From Novipirellula caenicola (GTDB lineage Bacteria > Planctomycetota > Planctomycetia > Pirellulales > Pirellulaceae), in assembly GCF_039545035.1 (NCBI RefSeq), contig NZ_BAABRO010000004.1:310001-374000 (forward strand): a stretch of 64,000 nt of DNA, written 5' to 3'. This document shows, in pieces, positions 10,264-18,709 of the stretch (the stretch's first letter is position 1; each line of letters opens with the position of its first letter). The notes beneath the pieces were generated by a model. The model saw nothing but the letters and a program-made list of their open reading frames with translations. It ran no database searches and was not told the origin of the DNA. Both the position numbers and the translations under genes were made by a program.

Positions 10264-13200
10264 ATGCGTGAAAATCATTTCGCCAGCATCCGTTACGTTG
10301 CTGCTTTAGCCTTCGTATTGGTTGGCGGATCGTTTGCATTCGCCGACCGACCGCTGCGATTTAATCGGGACGTGCGTCCGATTTTGTCTGACAAATGTTT
10401 TGCCTGCCACGGCCCTGACGCGGAAACGGTCGAAGGCGGATTGCGATTGGATTTGCGTGACGAGGCGATCGAAGCGAGCGGTGCGATCGTGCCCGGCAAC
10501 GCGTCGGACAGCGAGTTTGTTCGCCGGATCGTTTCGGATGAACCCGACGAACGAATGCCGCCGCCGGAATCTCACAAACATCTTGACGCATCCGAGATAA
10601 CATTGCTGCGTCGCTGGATTGACGAAGGAGCCATCTACGAGCCGCATTGGGCGTACGTCCCGCTGGTTCGTCCGACGCTACCAGCGTCACCGGATGACGC
10701 GGCGACACCGCACGTGATTGATCGGTTCATTGCCAGACGGTTATCCGAAGAAACGGTCCAGCCTGTGCCGCAAGCAGACCGCGTTACTTTGATTCGGCGA
10801 TTGTCGTTTGATTTGACGGGACTTCCCCCTACGCTTGACGAAGTCAACGCGTTCGTCAACGACACGAGTGACGATGCTTACGAAAAGCTCGTCGACCGCT
10901 TGCTGCGTTCGCCACGCTATGGCGAGCGAATGGCAATCTATTGGTTGGATCTAGTTCGCTATGCCGATACCGTCGGATACCACGGGGACCAGGACGTTTC
11001 ACAATCCCCGTACCGCGATTATGTCATCAAGGCGTTTAACGCCAACATGCCCTATGACCAATTTGTCCGAGAACAATTAGCAGGCGATCTGCTTCCAAGT
11101 CCCACGATCGACCAGCTTGTCGCTTCGGGCTATAACCGATTGAATCAGACAACCGAAGAGGGTGGAGCTCAGGCCAAGGAATACCTTTCGATCTACTTTG
11201 CCGATCGAGTTCGCAACGTATCGCAGGTGTTCATGGGAGCCACCGTAGGGTGTGCCCAGTGTCACGACCATAAATACGATCCCTATACCGCACGCGACTT
11301 TTACTCGCTGGGCGCCTTCTTCGCCGATCTGGAAGAACGCGGCGTTTATAGCGCCCGTAGTCGCCCCCCAAGCATTCGCGTGCCACGTGAATCGGATCTT
11401 GAAAAGATCGAAGCGATCGATCGACGCATCGCAAGCGTCACGTCCGAGCAACAGTCGCTTCGCCAAACCCTGATTTCGTCCCAGCCACAATGGGAAGCCG
11501 AAGCGATTGACCAGTTGTCCGAAAATACCGAAGTCGAAACGGTGTGGATTGATGACGCACAAGACACCGGAGGCAACAGCGACGGCGATTGGACGTTCGT
11601 CTCCTCCGAATTGGCACCGGTGCACAGCGGCACTGCCTCGCGGCGTCAATCCAGTGAAGGATTGGTCCAGCATTTCTTTCTCGGTGCGAAGAAGTCGGCC
11701 AAGGTTTCTGCCGACACGCGGTTTTTCGTCTGGGTCTACCTCGATCCCAAAAATCCTCCTGAATCGATCATGCTGCAGTGGAACGATGGCCAATGGGATC
11801 ATCGTGCGGTGTGGGGAAGTGATGCGATTTCCTACGGCCGACGAACCGAATCGTGGGCCGGGTACCAACGACGCGGCGAGCTGCCGGAAACCGGCAAATG
11901 GGTGCGGCTCGAAGTGGACGCGAATCAGGTGGGCTTAACCGAACAGAAACCTGTCGTTGGTATGGCGTTCACTCAATTCGGAGGCCTCGTTTACTGGGAC
12001 AAAGCCGGCTGGATCGCCAAAGCAGGCATTCCCCAACCAGTCGCCGATGCTCTTCAAATTTCTGCCCATGATCGCAATGAGACTCAAGCCGCAGCAGTTC
12101 GAGAGTATTACCTTGCCAATTCACCGCCGGTCATCGAGCTTGAAGAACGCCTAAAGCGTCTTCAGGCCGAGCGGACCGCGATCGAAGAATCATCCCCAAT
12201 GACGCTGATCAGCAAATCGGTCACGCCGCGAACCATTCGAGTTCAGCCTCGAGGCAATTGGATGGACGATTCAGGCGAGATCGTCGAGCCTGCGATCCCA
12301 GCGTTCCTGGGCAAACTTGAAACCAATGGACGCGCAACGCGACTCGATTTGGCTAATTGGCTTTGTCGCTCGGACAACGTTTTGACATCGCGTACGATGG
12401 TCAATCGACTTTGGTACTTAATGTTTGGACGTGGGATTTGCTCTAGTGTCGATGATTTTGGCGGGCAAGGAACCTTTCCCTCTTACCCCGATCTGCTGGA
12501 TTGGTTGGCTGTCGAATTTGTCGAGTCGGGATGGGATATCAAACACATCCTGAGCATGATCGTCACCAGCGAAACTTATCGCCGGTCCTCTCGCCCGACC
12601 GAGCAACTGCGCAAACTCGATCCCTACAACGAACTCTTCGCTCGACAAGGTCGTTTTCGCATCGACGCGGAAATGGTACGCGACAATGCTCTGGCGATCA
12701 GCGGTTTGTTGGTCGAGCAAATCGGGGGCAAAAGCGTCAAACCCTATCAACCCGAAGGCTATTATGCGCAGCTGAATTTCCCTCGCCGCACCTATGTCGC
12801 AGACCAAGGCAGTGACCAATATCGACGAGGTGTCTACACGCATTGGCAACGAACGTTTCTGCACCCCATGCTTAAGGCGTTTGACGCGCCGAGCCGCGAG
12901 GAATGTACGGCGGCACGAGCAAAGTCCAATACGCCGCTGCAAGCGTTGTCGCTGCTGAATGACCCGACCTTTGTCGAGGCGGCACGCGTGTTTGCCACTA
13001 GAATCATGCGTGAATCGGGCCCCGCGGTGGATCAGCGAATCGAGTGGGCCTATCGAACGACGCTCTCTCGCGAACCTGAAACCGAGGTGGCAAGCGAACT
13101 GAGACAGATCTACGACAAACACCTCGCCCATTACAGGGACAATCAAGACGAGGCGTTGATGTTGATTTCCGAAGGAAACGCGGCCGTCGCTACGGATTTA

Positions 13201-13278
13201 CCTGCGGCGGAATTAGCGGCCTGGACCAGCGTGGCTCGCGTCTTGCTGAATCTGCACGAAACGATGATGCGGTATTAA
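10264..13278 (+). CDS. PSD1 (DUF1553) and DUF1549 domain cytochrome-like protein
   Basis: 1004 residues from the ATG at 10264, which gives a signal peptide (MRENHFASIRYVAALAFVLV..FAFA). Domain order is the standard planctomycete one. First a PSCyt1 haem-binding module (CFACHG near residue 46, with MPPPESHKHL as a possible distal ligand region). Then DUF1549 (LIRRLSFDLTGLPPTLDEV, SPRYGERMAIYWLDLVRYAD, CAQCHDHKYDP near residue 331). A central lectin-like or LamG-like insert follows (residues ~410-600). Last is DUF1553 (RATRLDLANWLCRSDNVLTS, FGGQGTFPSYPDLLDWLAVE, NTPLQALSLLNDPTFVEAAR). The family is always paired with DUF1501 proteins, as here 65 nt downstream. A role in periplasmic oxidative breakdown of complex carbohydrate has been proposed for the pair but is not proven. 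Confidence 0.92.
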   Translation: MRENHFASIRYVAALAFVLVGGSFAFADRPLRFNRDVRPILSDKCFACHGPDAETVEGGLRLDLRDEAIEASGAIVPGNASDSEFVRRIVSDEPDERMPPPESHKHLDASEITLLRRWIDEGAIYEPHWAYVPLVRPTLPASPDDAATPHVIDRFIARRLSEETVQPVPQADRVTLIRRLSFDLTGLPPTLDEVNAFVNDTSDDAYEKLVDRLLRSPRYGERMAIYWLDLVRYADTVGYHGDQDVSQSPYRDYVIKAFNANMPYDQFVREQLAGDLLPSPTIDQLVASGYNRLNQTTEEGGAQAKEYLSIYFADRVRNVSQVFMGATVGCAQCHDHKYDPYTARDFYSLGAFFADLEERGVYSARSRPPSIRVPRESDLEKIEAIDRRIASVTSEQQSLRQTLISSQPQWEAEAIDQLSENTEVETVWIDDAQDTGGNSDGDWTFVSSELAPVHSGTASRRQSSEGLVQHFFLGAKKSAKVSADTRFFVWVYLDPKNPPESIMLQWNDGQWDHRAVWGSDAISYGRRTESWAGYQRRGELPETGKWVRLEVDANQVGLTEQKPVVGMAFTQFGGLVYWDKAGWIAKAGIPQPVADALQISAHDRNETQAAAVREYYLANSPPVIELEERLKRLQAERTAIEESSPMTLISKSVTPRTIRVQPRGNWMDDSGEIVEPAIPAFLGKLETNGRATRLDLANWLCRSDNVLTSRTMVNRLWYLMFGRGICSSVDDFGGQGTFPSYPDLLDWLAVEFVESGWDIKHILSMIVTSETYRRSSRPTEQLRKLDPYNELFARQGRFRIDAEMVRDNALAISGLLVEQIGGKSVKPYQPEGYYAQLNFPRRTYVADQGSDQYRRGVYTHWQRTFLHPMLKAFDAPSREECTAARAKSNTPLQALSLLNDPTFVEAARVFATRIMRESGPAVDQRIEWAYRTTLSREPETEVASELRQIYDKHLAHYRDNQDEALMLISEGNAAVATDLPAAELAAWTSVARVLLNLHETMMRY

Positions 13279-13343
13279 TCGATCGCGTGAAATTAACTTT
13301 TGTGATTGCACTTTTTTCATTCACTTGAACCATCGAGACAACG

Positions 13344-14747
13344 ATGTTCCCGATCCAAAACGAGATGGCACGACGTACCTTCCTGCGACGAGGCGGGCTG
13401 GGGACCATCGCACTGACGTCGCTGTTTCGAGCCAACGATTCGGCCGCAGCCGCGCCACTTGGCTCTGGCGGTCTGCATCATCGCCCCCGCATCAAACGCG
13501 TCATCCATCTGTACATGGCTGGTGGACCGAGTCATCTTGAAACCTTCGATTACAAGCCGGAAATGGCCAAGTACGATGGCCAACCGATGCCGCAATCGCT
13601 GACCGACGGACAACCGATCGCTCAGTTGCAAGGCAAATCGCTAAAGGTCATGGCGCCACAGCACCCGTTTGCTCGTCATGGTGAAAGTGGATTGTGGATG
13701 TCGAGCGTCTTCAAACACACCGCCTCCCTTGCCGATGACATGTGCGTTATCAAGTCGATGCACACCGAGCAAATCAACCACGATCCCGCACACACGTTTT
13801 TCAACACTGGCACCGCCATCAGCGGGCGTCCCTCGATGGGCGCCTGGGTGATGTACGGGCTAGGTGCGGAAACGCAAGAATTGCCGGGCTTTATCGTTTT
13901 GACCAGCGAAGGCGGCGGTCAAAGTCAACCGATCAGTTCACGGCAATGGCACTCGGGATTTTTACCCAGCCGCTATCAGGGCGTGCAAATGCATGCGACC
14001 GGAAATCCGGTGCATTATGTTGGCAATCCTGCCGGCGTCGGTCCACGTCAACAGCGAGAGGTTGTCGATGCGGTCTCGCGGATCAACTCACTCCGTAACC
14101 AAGTGCTGGATGATCCCGAAATTGCGACACGGATCAGCGGATATGAAATGGCATTTCGGATGCAGACGTCTGTGCCCGAGTTGACCGATATGTCTGGCGA
14201 ACCCGAACACATCGTTAAAATGTATGGCTGCACGCCGGGGGACGGTTCGTTTGGAAGTAATTGTTTGTTAGCCCGCCGCTTGGCCGAACGAGGCGTGCGG
14301 TTTATCCAGCTGTATCATCGCGGATGGGATCACCATGGCGGTGTCAAAAACGGAGTGGCAAAAACCGCGTCGTTGGTCGATCAAGGAACCGCAGCACTGG
14401 TCAATGATTTGAAACAGCGCGGGATGCTCGAAGACACGTTGATTGTGTGGGGAGGCGAGTTCGGACGCACACCAATGGCTCAAGGCAGCGGTCGTGACCA
14501 CCACATCAACGGATTCTCGCTATGGATGGCAGGCGGAGGTGTTAAAGCCGGCAGCAGCTATGGCGCGACCGACGAATTCGGCTACAACGCAGTCGAAAAC
14601 AAAGTTCATGTTCGCGATTTCCACGCCACGATGCTGCATTTGCTGGGAATCGACCACAATCGGTTCAGCTACAAATTCCAAGGCCTCGACTTTCGGCTGA
14701 CTGGCGTCGAACCCGCTCACGTGATCCACGACATTTTAAATACGTGA
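13344..14747 (+). CDS. DUF1501 family protein (Tat-exported)
   Basis: 467 residues. The N-terminus carries a twin-arginine signal (ARRTFLRRGGLGTIALTSLF). Family landmarks are visible: HLYMAGGPSHLETFDYKP near the start, CLLARRLAERGVRFIQLYH, WDHHGG, WGGEFGRTP and GRDHH. The metal-binding-type Asp/His residues fit the alkaline phosphatase/sulfatase-like fold assigned to DUF1501. It follows the PSD1 gene by 65 nt and very probably forms one transcription unit and one functional pair with it in the periplasm. Substrate unknown. Confidence 0.93.
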   Translation: MFPIQNEMARRTFLRRGGLGTIALTSLFRANDSAAAAPLGSGGLHHRPRIKRVIHLYMAGGPSHLETFDYKPEMAKYDGQPMPQSLTDGQPIAQLQGKSLKVMAPQHPFARHGESGLWMSSVFKHTASLADDMCVIKSMHTEQINHDPAHTFFNTGTAISGRPSMGAWVMYGLGAETQELPGFIVLTSEGGGQSQPISSRQWHSGFLPSRYQGVQMHATGNPVHYVGNPAGVGPRQQREVVDAVSRINSLRNQVLDDPEIATRISGYEMAFRMQTSVPELTDMSGEPEHIVKMYGCTPGDGSFGSNCLLARRLAERGVRFIQLYHRGWDHHGGVKNGVAKTASLVDQGTAALVNDLKQRGMLEDTLIVWGGEFGRTPMAQGSGRDHHINGFSLWMAGGGVKAGSSYGATDEFGYNAVENKVHVRDFHATMLHLLGIDHNRFSYKFQGLDFRLTGVEPAHVIHDILNT

Positions 14748-14764
14748 GTGCGGATCTTTTTTGC

Positions 14765-14804
14765 TTGACACCACTCAAACAAACGCTTACTTTGCAATGC
14801 AAAG
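14765..14804 (+). promoter_or_regulatory. Promoter and palindromic operator of the HTH_34 operon
   Basis: A consensus -35 TTGACA (14765-14770) is followed after 17 bases by a weak -10 TACTTT (14788-14793). The palindrome CTTTGCAATGCAAAG (14790-14804; 7-bp arms around one base) overlaps the -10. The identical 15-mer recurs at 15904-15918. A repressor bound here would block RNA polymerase. The likely ligand is the regulator encoded at 15455. Confidence 0.7.
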
Positions 14805-14840
14805 CAATGTTTATTTACCCGCTCACCGGAACGCGTGTCG

Positions 14841-15455
14841 ATGCGAATTGACGAGGCCCTGCAGCAATTGGATCTGATCTCGGCGGTGGCCGACCGGTCG
14901 AGAACCTTTGATGGGTTGCGGGCTGCGCCGACTGCCGCATCGGGGGTCATTGCATTGCTCGCCGCGGCGATGCAAACACAATTGGTTTCGTCATCGCCCA
15001 CACCACTACAGTCCTATTTACTGCTTTGGATTGGTGTCGCTGCGGTTTCACTCTCGATTGTGATCGCCGACATGACGTTTCGTTACTATCGCGACCCGAC
15101 TGCGCGAGCACGCCGAATGACGTTGGAGGTGTTATCGCGATTGGCTCCTGCGATGGTTGTCGGTGCCGCGTTGACGTTGATCGTCTTTGTGACGTCGCCG
15201 GAGGTCGCTTGGATGTTGCCCGGACTGTGGTCGCTGCTGCTTGGATTGGGGATTTTCGCGGCCTCCTCGCTACTGCCGCGATCGCTTTCGCAAGTTGCAA
15301 TTTGGTATATCGGCTGCGGTTTGGCCGTGTTGATGATGTCGCACGGCGACGGAGCACTCAGTCCGCTGGCGATGGCGATCCCGTTTGGCGGAGGTCAATG
15401 TTTCGCAGCATGGCTGATGCACCAACAGACACGCAAGCAAGAGGTGCATGTCTGA
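14841..15455 (+). CDS. Integral membrane protein, partner of the HTH_34 regulator
   Basis: 204 residues from the ATG at 14841; a GTG two codons upstream is possible. Residues 1-30 are a soluble amphipathic segment (IDEALQQLDLISAVADRSRT). About six hydrophobic segments follow (including ASGVIALLAAAMQTQLV, YLLLWIGVAAVSLSIVIADM, LAPAMVVGAALTLIVFV, MLPGLWSLLLGLGIFAASSL and AIWYIGCGLAVLMM). Its stop codon overlaps the ATG of the regulator by one base (TGATG), so translation is coupled. Membrane proteins of this sort are often encoded beside HTH_34 regulators, but their function is not known to me. Confidence 0.75.
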   Translation: MRIDEALQQLDLISAVADRSRTFDGLRAAPTAASGVIALLAAAMQTQLVSSSPTPLQSYLLLWIGVAAVSLSIVIADMTFRYYRDPTARARRMTLEVLSRLAPAMVVGAALTLIVFVTSPEVAWMLPGLWSLLLGLGIFAASSLLPRSLSQVAIWYIGCGLAVLMMSHGDGALSPLAMAIPFGGGQCFAAWLMHQQTRKQEVHV

Positions 15456-15877
15456 TGGCGGATGCAAAACGTAAAGTGGTAGCGGCGTCGCCTTCCTCCT
15501 CAGGACGCTTTGCCTACGAAGGACTTGATCGCGTCATGCACGAAAAAGCTCGCTTGGGGCTGATGACTTGTTTGGCCGGTGCCCCCGAAGGATTGACGTT
15601 CAACGAGCTGAAACGACTTTGTGATCTGACCGACGGCAATTTGAACCGGCACTTAAAACAACTTGCCGACGCCAACCTCGTTCGCCTGGTGCGTGATGAT
15701 GCGGCACGACGCCCGCAAACGACGTGCTTACTGACTGATGCAGGCCGCGAAAGTTTTACTGCGTATCTAGCGGAACTGCAACGTGTGCTCGCCGATGCCC
15801 AGCATCAAATCAACGCCCAACACGAAACCAACGCTCGGAAAAAATCCGCGGCACGACTCGCCACCGATTCACATTGA
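15455..15877 (+). CDS. Winged-helix transcriptional regulator (HTH_34 type)
   Basis: 140 residues. The core (residues ~25-100) matches the HTH_34/MarR-like winged helix: LDRVMHEKARLGLMTCLAGA, then GLTFNELKRLCDLTDGNLNR as helix-turn-helix, and a wing with RRPQTTCLLTDAGRESF. The C-terminal ~35 residues are a helical tail (AELQRVLADAQHQINAQHET) that may aid dimerisation. The start is fixed by the TGATG overlap with the preceding membrane protein. The palindrome CTTTGCAATGCAAAG sits both in the promoter of its own operon and just before the next gene, so autoregulation and control of the ferritin-like gene are inferred. Confidence 0.87.
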   Translation: MADAKRKVVAASPSSSGRFAYEGLDRVMHEKARLGLMTCLAGAPEGLTFNELKRLCDLTDGNLNRHLKQLADANLVRLVRDDAARRPQTTCLLTDAGRESFTAYLAELQRVLADAQHQINAQHETNARKKSAARLATDSH

Positions 15878-15903
15878 CCTGTTCTTTTTTATTTCACCAT
15901 TCA

Positions 15904-15918
15904 CTTTGCAATGCAAAG
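15904..15918. promoter_or_regulatory. Second copy of the CTTTGCAATGCAAAG operator
   Basis: Identical 15-bp palindrome to that at 14790-14804, placed 22 bases before the start of the ferritin-like gene and 26 bases after the regulator stop. The extra ATG inside the palindrome (15911) is probably not the gene start, since GGGAG lies eight bases before the ATG at 15941. Confidence 0.7.
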
Positions 15919-15940
15919 CGAAATATCGGGAGTTCCTTCA

Positions 15941-16825
15941 ATGATCCAAATGATTCGTACCAAGCAGCGCAAGTCTTTCTTGGCGGACCGCGACGCCGCT
16001 GCGACGCTCGGACGTGGTTCGCACGCCGAGCCAACATCGGATTTGCGAGTTTCGATTCAGAACCAAGCTCACTGGAACAATGCGCAGTGGAGTCGTTATT
16101 TCATCCGTAACCTAGCGGACGAACCCGCGATCCCGTGGTCCGATTTGCCGACGCTGACCGAGGCCGAGCGTGTTGCGATTGCGACTTCGGTGCAGACGTT
16201 TCAGTTAGGCGAAAGTGGCGAGGGGCGTCATATCAAACGTTGTGCACGAAATTGGATCGAATGCGGCGGCGACCCAGATTACTTGGCCGCGTTGACATTA
16301 TTTTTACAGGAAGAAAATCGCCATGCGGCATGGCTCGGGCGTTTTTTGACTCAAGAAGGAGTTCCGCGATTGCAAAAGCAGTGGTCCGACGGATGCTTTC
16401 GCTTCTTGCGTCACATGGCAGGTTTGCGGACATCGATCTCGGTGTTGGTCACCGCCGAAATCCTGGCTCAGGTGTACTATTTAGCCTTGATGCGAGCGAC
16501 CGATTCGCCCACGCTGCGAGCGATCTGTCGGCGGATCTTGCGTGACGAACGGGCTCACGTGGTATTTCAGCAGAATCAGAAAGGCAATCTATCAACGAAT
16601 TGGGCAAAGGTGCGTCGTTTTTGCGTTCAATCCTTGGAAACGATTCTGTTCAAAGTTGCCCGGCGAATTGTCTGGCACGAACACCATGCGGTGTTTCGAG
16701 CCGCGTCGATGGACTGGACGACCTACCGCAACCGCACCTCACGCCGCTGGGTCGCCGCAAGCAAATGGAGCCGAAACACACTTGTTGCGAGAAATTCGAG
16801 CGATTCAAATAGAGGGAACTGCTGA
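15941..16825 (+). CDS. Ferritin-like di-iron family protein
   Basis: 294 residues from the ATG at 15941, with GGGAG (15928-15932) eight bases upstream. The core is all-helical and shows two ferritin-like iron-site motifs, LQEENRHAAWLGRFL (EExxH) and ILRDERAHVVFQQNQ (DExxH), plus further helices containing likely ligand Glu residues (VTAEILAQVYYLALMRA). Members act as oxidases, oxygenases or metal stores; the reaction cannot be read from sequence. The last 40 residues (RNRTSRRWVAASKWSRNTLV) lose the helical character. Another frame overlapping them reads ETHLLREIRAIQIEGTADAA, so a frameshift near 16750-16790 is possible. It sits behind a copy of the HTH_34 operator. Confidence 0.75.
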   Translation: MIQMIRTKQRKSFLADRDAAATLGRGSHAEPTSDLRVSIQNQAHWNNAQWSRYFIRNLADEPAIPWSDLPTLTEAERVAIATSVQTFQLGESGEGRHIKRCARNWIECGGDPDYLAALTLFLQEENRHAAWLGRFLTQEGVPRLQKQWSDGCFRFLRHMAGLRTSISVLVTAEILAQVYYLALMRATDSPTLRAICRRILRDERAHVVFQQNQKGNLSTNWAKVRRFCVQSLETILFKVARRIVWHEHHAVFRAASMDWTTYRNRTSRRWVAASKWSRNTLVARNSSDSNRGNC

Positions 16826-16920
16826 TGCGGCGTGACGTGGATTGCCGAAACCATGCTGGCCCAAGTTTTGCATCACTGGCGTTACGCACATTTCATTTCC
16901 CATGACACCGAAGGCGAACC

Positions 16921-18015
16921 ATGACACTCAGTCGCAGAACGATGATCGGATCCACTGCAGCACTCACCGCGTCGACGCTGCTCACCCAAGCAAAGACGCA
17001 TGCCGCCGACGAAAAAACGACCGTCAATTTTGCTTTGGTCGGACTGGGCAGTTTGAGCACCAACCAAATTGCTCCGGCGCTGCAGAAGACCAAGCATGCG
17101 AAACTTGCGGGGATCGTCACAGGCACACCGGAGAAAGAAAAAATCTGGGCCGACAAGTACTCGATCAAGTCCGAGAACATCTACAACTACGAAAACTTTG
17201 ACAAGATCGCGGCCAACAAAGACATCGATGTTGTTTACATCGTGTTGCCGAACGGGATGCACAAAGAGTTCACGGTGCGAGGTGCGAACGCGGGCAAGCA
17301 CGTACTGTGTGAAAAACCGATGGCCAACAGCAGCGAAGATTGCCGAGCAATGATCGAGGCATGCAAGAAAAACGATCGAAAACTTGCGGTCGGCTATCGC
17401 TGTCAATTCGAGCCCCATCACTTGTACTGTCGTGACACCGTTCAATCCGGAAAGTACGGACCGCTACACGCGATCGAAGCGGGATTTGGATTCAAGATTG
17501 GTGATCCCAACCAGTGGCGATTAAAAGCGGATTTGGCCGGCGGGGGCGCGTTGATGGACGTCGGGATCTATGCACTGCAAGCGTGCCGCTTTTTAACCGG
17601 CGAAGAACCGGTCGCGGTGACGGCACAAGAAACCAAAATGGACCCCAAAAAATTTGCCGAGGTCGACGAAACGATCACATGGACGATGACCATGCCCAGC
17701 GGTGTGAATTGTTACTGCAGCACATCGTACGCATTTAACGGCATCAATCGCTTCAACGCTTATGGCGAATCAGGTTGGTTAGGACTCGATCCAGCCTACA
17801 GCTACAAAGGGATCAAGGGCCAAAGCAAAGATGGTCCGATCCAGTTTGACCAAATTGACCAGTTCGCGGCCGAGATGGACGCGTTCGCGCAGTGCATCCT
17901 CGAAGATCGCCAAAGCAAGGTGCCGGGCGAAGAAGGGCTGCGAGACTTGTTGGCGATCGAAGCGATTTATGCAAGCATCAAAACAGGCCAACGCACCAAG
18001 GTGCAAGAAGCGTAA
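16921..18015 (+). CDS. Gfo/Idh/MocA family oxidoreductase, Tat-exported
   Basis: 364 residues. A twin-arginine signal opens the protein (MTLSRRTMIGSTAALTAST). Next is a Rossmann fold with VNFALVGLGSLSTNQIAPAL, the family motif GKHVLCEKPMANSSEDC (catalytic-region Lys in EKP), and then the alpha/beta substrate domain (VGYRCQFEPHH; GGGALMDVGIYALQACRFLTG). The layout is like periplasmic glucose-fructose oxidoreductases with tightly held NADP. The substrate is probably a sugar or its oxidised form. The start is the ATG in CCATGACAC. It is the last gene before a REP-rich stretch. Confidence 0.9.
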   Translation: MTLSRRTMIGSTAALTASTLLTQAKTHAADEKTTVNFALVGLGSLSTNQIAPALQKTKHAKLAGIVTGTPEKEKIWADKYSIKSENIYNYENFDKIAANKDIDVVYIVLPNGMHKEFTVRGANAGKHVLCEKPMANSSEDCRAMIEACKKNDRKLAVGYRCQFEPHHLYCRDTVQSGKYGPLHAIEAGFGFKIGDPNQWRLKADLAGGGALMDVGIYALQACRFLTGEEPVAVTAQETKMDPKKFAEVDETITWTMTMPSGVNCYCSTSYAFNGINRFNAYGESGWLGLDPAYSYKGIKGQSKDGPIQFDQIDQFAAEMDAFAQCILEDRQSKVPGEEGLRDLLAIEAIYASIKTGQRTKVQEA

Positions 18016-18032
18016 ACACGTCGTAGATCACT

Positions 18033-18053
18033 GCTGCCGCCGCTTCGCGGCTC
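18033..18053. repeat. REP-like short repeat, inverted partner at 18203-18224
   Basis: GCTGCCGCCGCTTCGCGGCT at 18033 reappears in reverse complement at 18203-18224 with one extra base in the middle. The two bracket the palindromic block that contains direct repeat A. The start GCTGCCGCCGC is shared with both 84-bp direct repeats. Confidence 0.7.
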
Positions 18054-18076
18054 CCCTCATTTGTTTCGCATTAACA

Positions 18077-18096
18077 CTGCGGGCTCACGCCCGCAG
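18077..18096. repeat. Palindromic hairpin CTGCGGGC-TCAC-GCCCGCAG
   Basis: A perfect 8-bp stem 62 bases after the oxidoreductase stop. No T tract follows, so it belongs with the REP-like cluster rather than being a clear intrinsic terminator. Confidence 0.65.
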
Positions 18097-18101
18097 CTAA
18101 A

Positions 18102-18185
18102 TGCTGCCGCCGCTGGCCGCGGCTATCAAAACTTAATCGCGTAGCGATGGTAGCACTTAGCCATGGGCGTCAGCCCATGGTTTAC
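18102..18185. repeat. 84-bp direct repeat A (REP-like), downstream of the transposase
   Basis: Begins TGCTGCCGCCGCTGGCCGCG and ends CCATGGGCGTCAGCCCATGG plus TTTAC. It matches repeat B (18710-18793) at 80 of 84 positions by hand alignment. Three small hairpins lie inside: GCCGC-TGGCC-GCGGC, ATCGC-GTA-GCGAT and CCATGGGC-GTCA-GCCCATGG. This composite of palindromes is the pattern of REP/BIME elements mobilised by RAYT transposases. Confidence 0.85.
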
Positions 18186-18202
18186 GGTGACAACGAAACC
18201 GA

Positions 18203-18224
18203 GAGCCGCGAAAGCGGCGGCAGC
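18203..18224. repeat. REP-like short repeat, inverse of 18033-18053
   Basis: Reverse complement of the 18033 repeat with one added base. It ends two bases before the transposase stop codon (18227-18229). Confidence 0.65.
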
Positions 18225-18226
18225 AC

Positions 18227-18691
18227 TTAACCATGATGCTCATCCTCGAACAAATGCTCCGTTCGAAACTGAATATCGTGCCGTTTCAAAAAGTCGACGT
18301 ATTCTTCTTGAAACGTGATTTTCCGGTGATGCTCTTCTTGGTTATGAATATAGGCTCGCACCTTCGGAATACGTGAATAGCTAACCGTGAAGGCTCCATA
18401 ACCCTTCTGCCATTCAAAAGTGCGTTTAACTTCGGGCTGCTCATTCATCCAACGCGACGAATTGGCTTTGACGTCGCGAATCACGCCGGATACAGCCAAC
18501 GATGGCGAAAGTTGGGCGAGAAGATGAACATGGTCAGCAACGCCACCGATTTGGACTAAACGTCCATTTTTACTGCGGAGCGTGCCACCAATGTACTCGT
18601 ACAGTCGCTCTCGAATCTCTGTGACGATCGAGCGGGTACGGTACTTGGTCGCGTAGACAATGTGATACGTCAACTGCGTGTAACTGCCCAT
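18227..18691 (-). CDS. REP-associated tyrosine transposase (IS200/IS605-like, Y1_Tnp)
   Basis: 154 residues from the ATG at 18691; a TTG one codon earlier is possible. The HUH metal-binding motif is H54-V-H56 (DHVHLLAQL). The single catalytic Tyr is probably Y114 in VRAYIHNQEEHH, and the C-terminal TFQEEYVDFLKRHDI is typical of planctomycete and cyanobacterial members. Full length and intact. Such single-domain enzymes cut and join single-stranded palindromic repeats. It is bracketed by REP-like direct repeats A and B, so it is better read as a RAYT in a REP unit than as a classic IS200. Confidence 0.93.
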   Translation of the reverse strand: MGSYTQLTYHIVYATKYRTRSIVTEIRERLYEYIGGTLRSKNGRLVQIGGVADHVHLLAQLSPSLAVSGVIRDVKANSSRWMNEQPEVKRTFEWQKGYGAFTVSYSRIPKVRAYIHNQEEHHRKITFQEEYVDFLKRHDIQFRTEHLFEDEHHG

Positions 18692-18709
18692 CAAACACCC
18701 CCCTAGGAT

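Noticed and set aside
16832-16924. 31-codon small gene (GTG start) overlapping the oxidoreductase by ATGA
   Set aside because: It is in the same frame as the ferritin-like gene beyond its stop, with no ribosome site; more likely a remnant of that gene or chance.
18077-18096. Palindrome as the intrinsic terminator of the oxidoreductase
   Set aside because: No T tract; it groups with the REP-like repeats.
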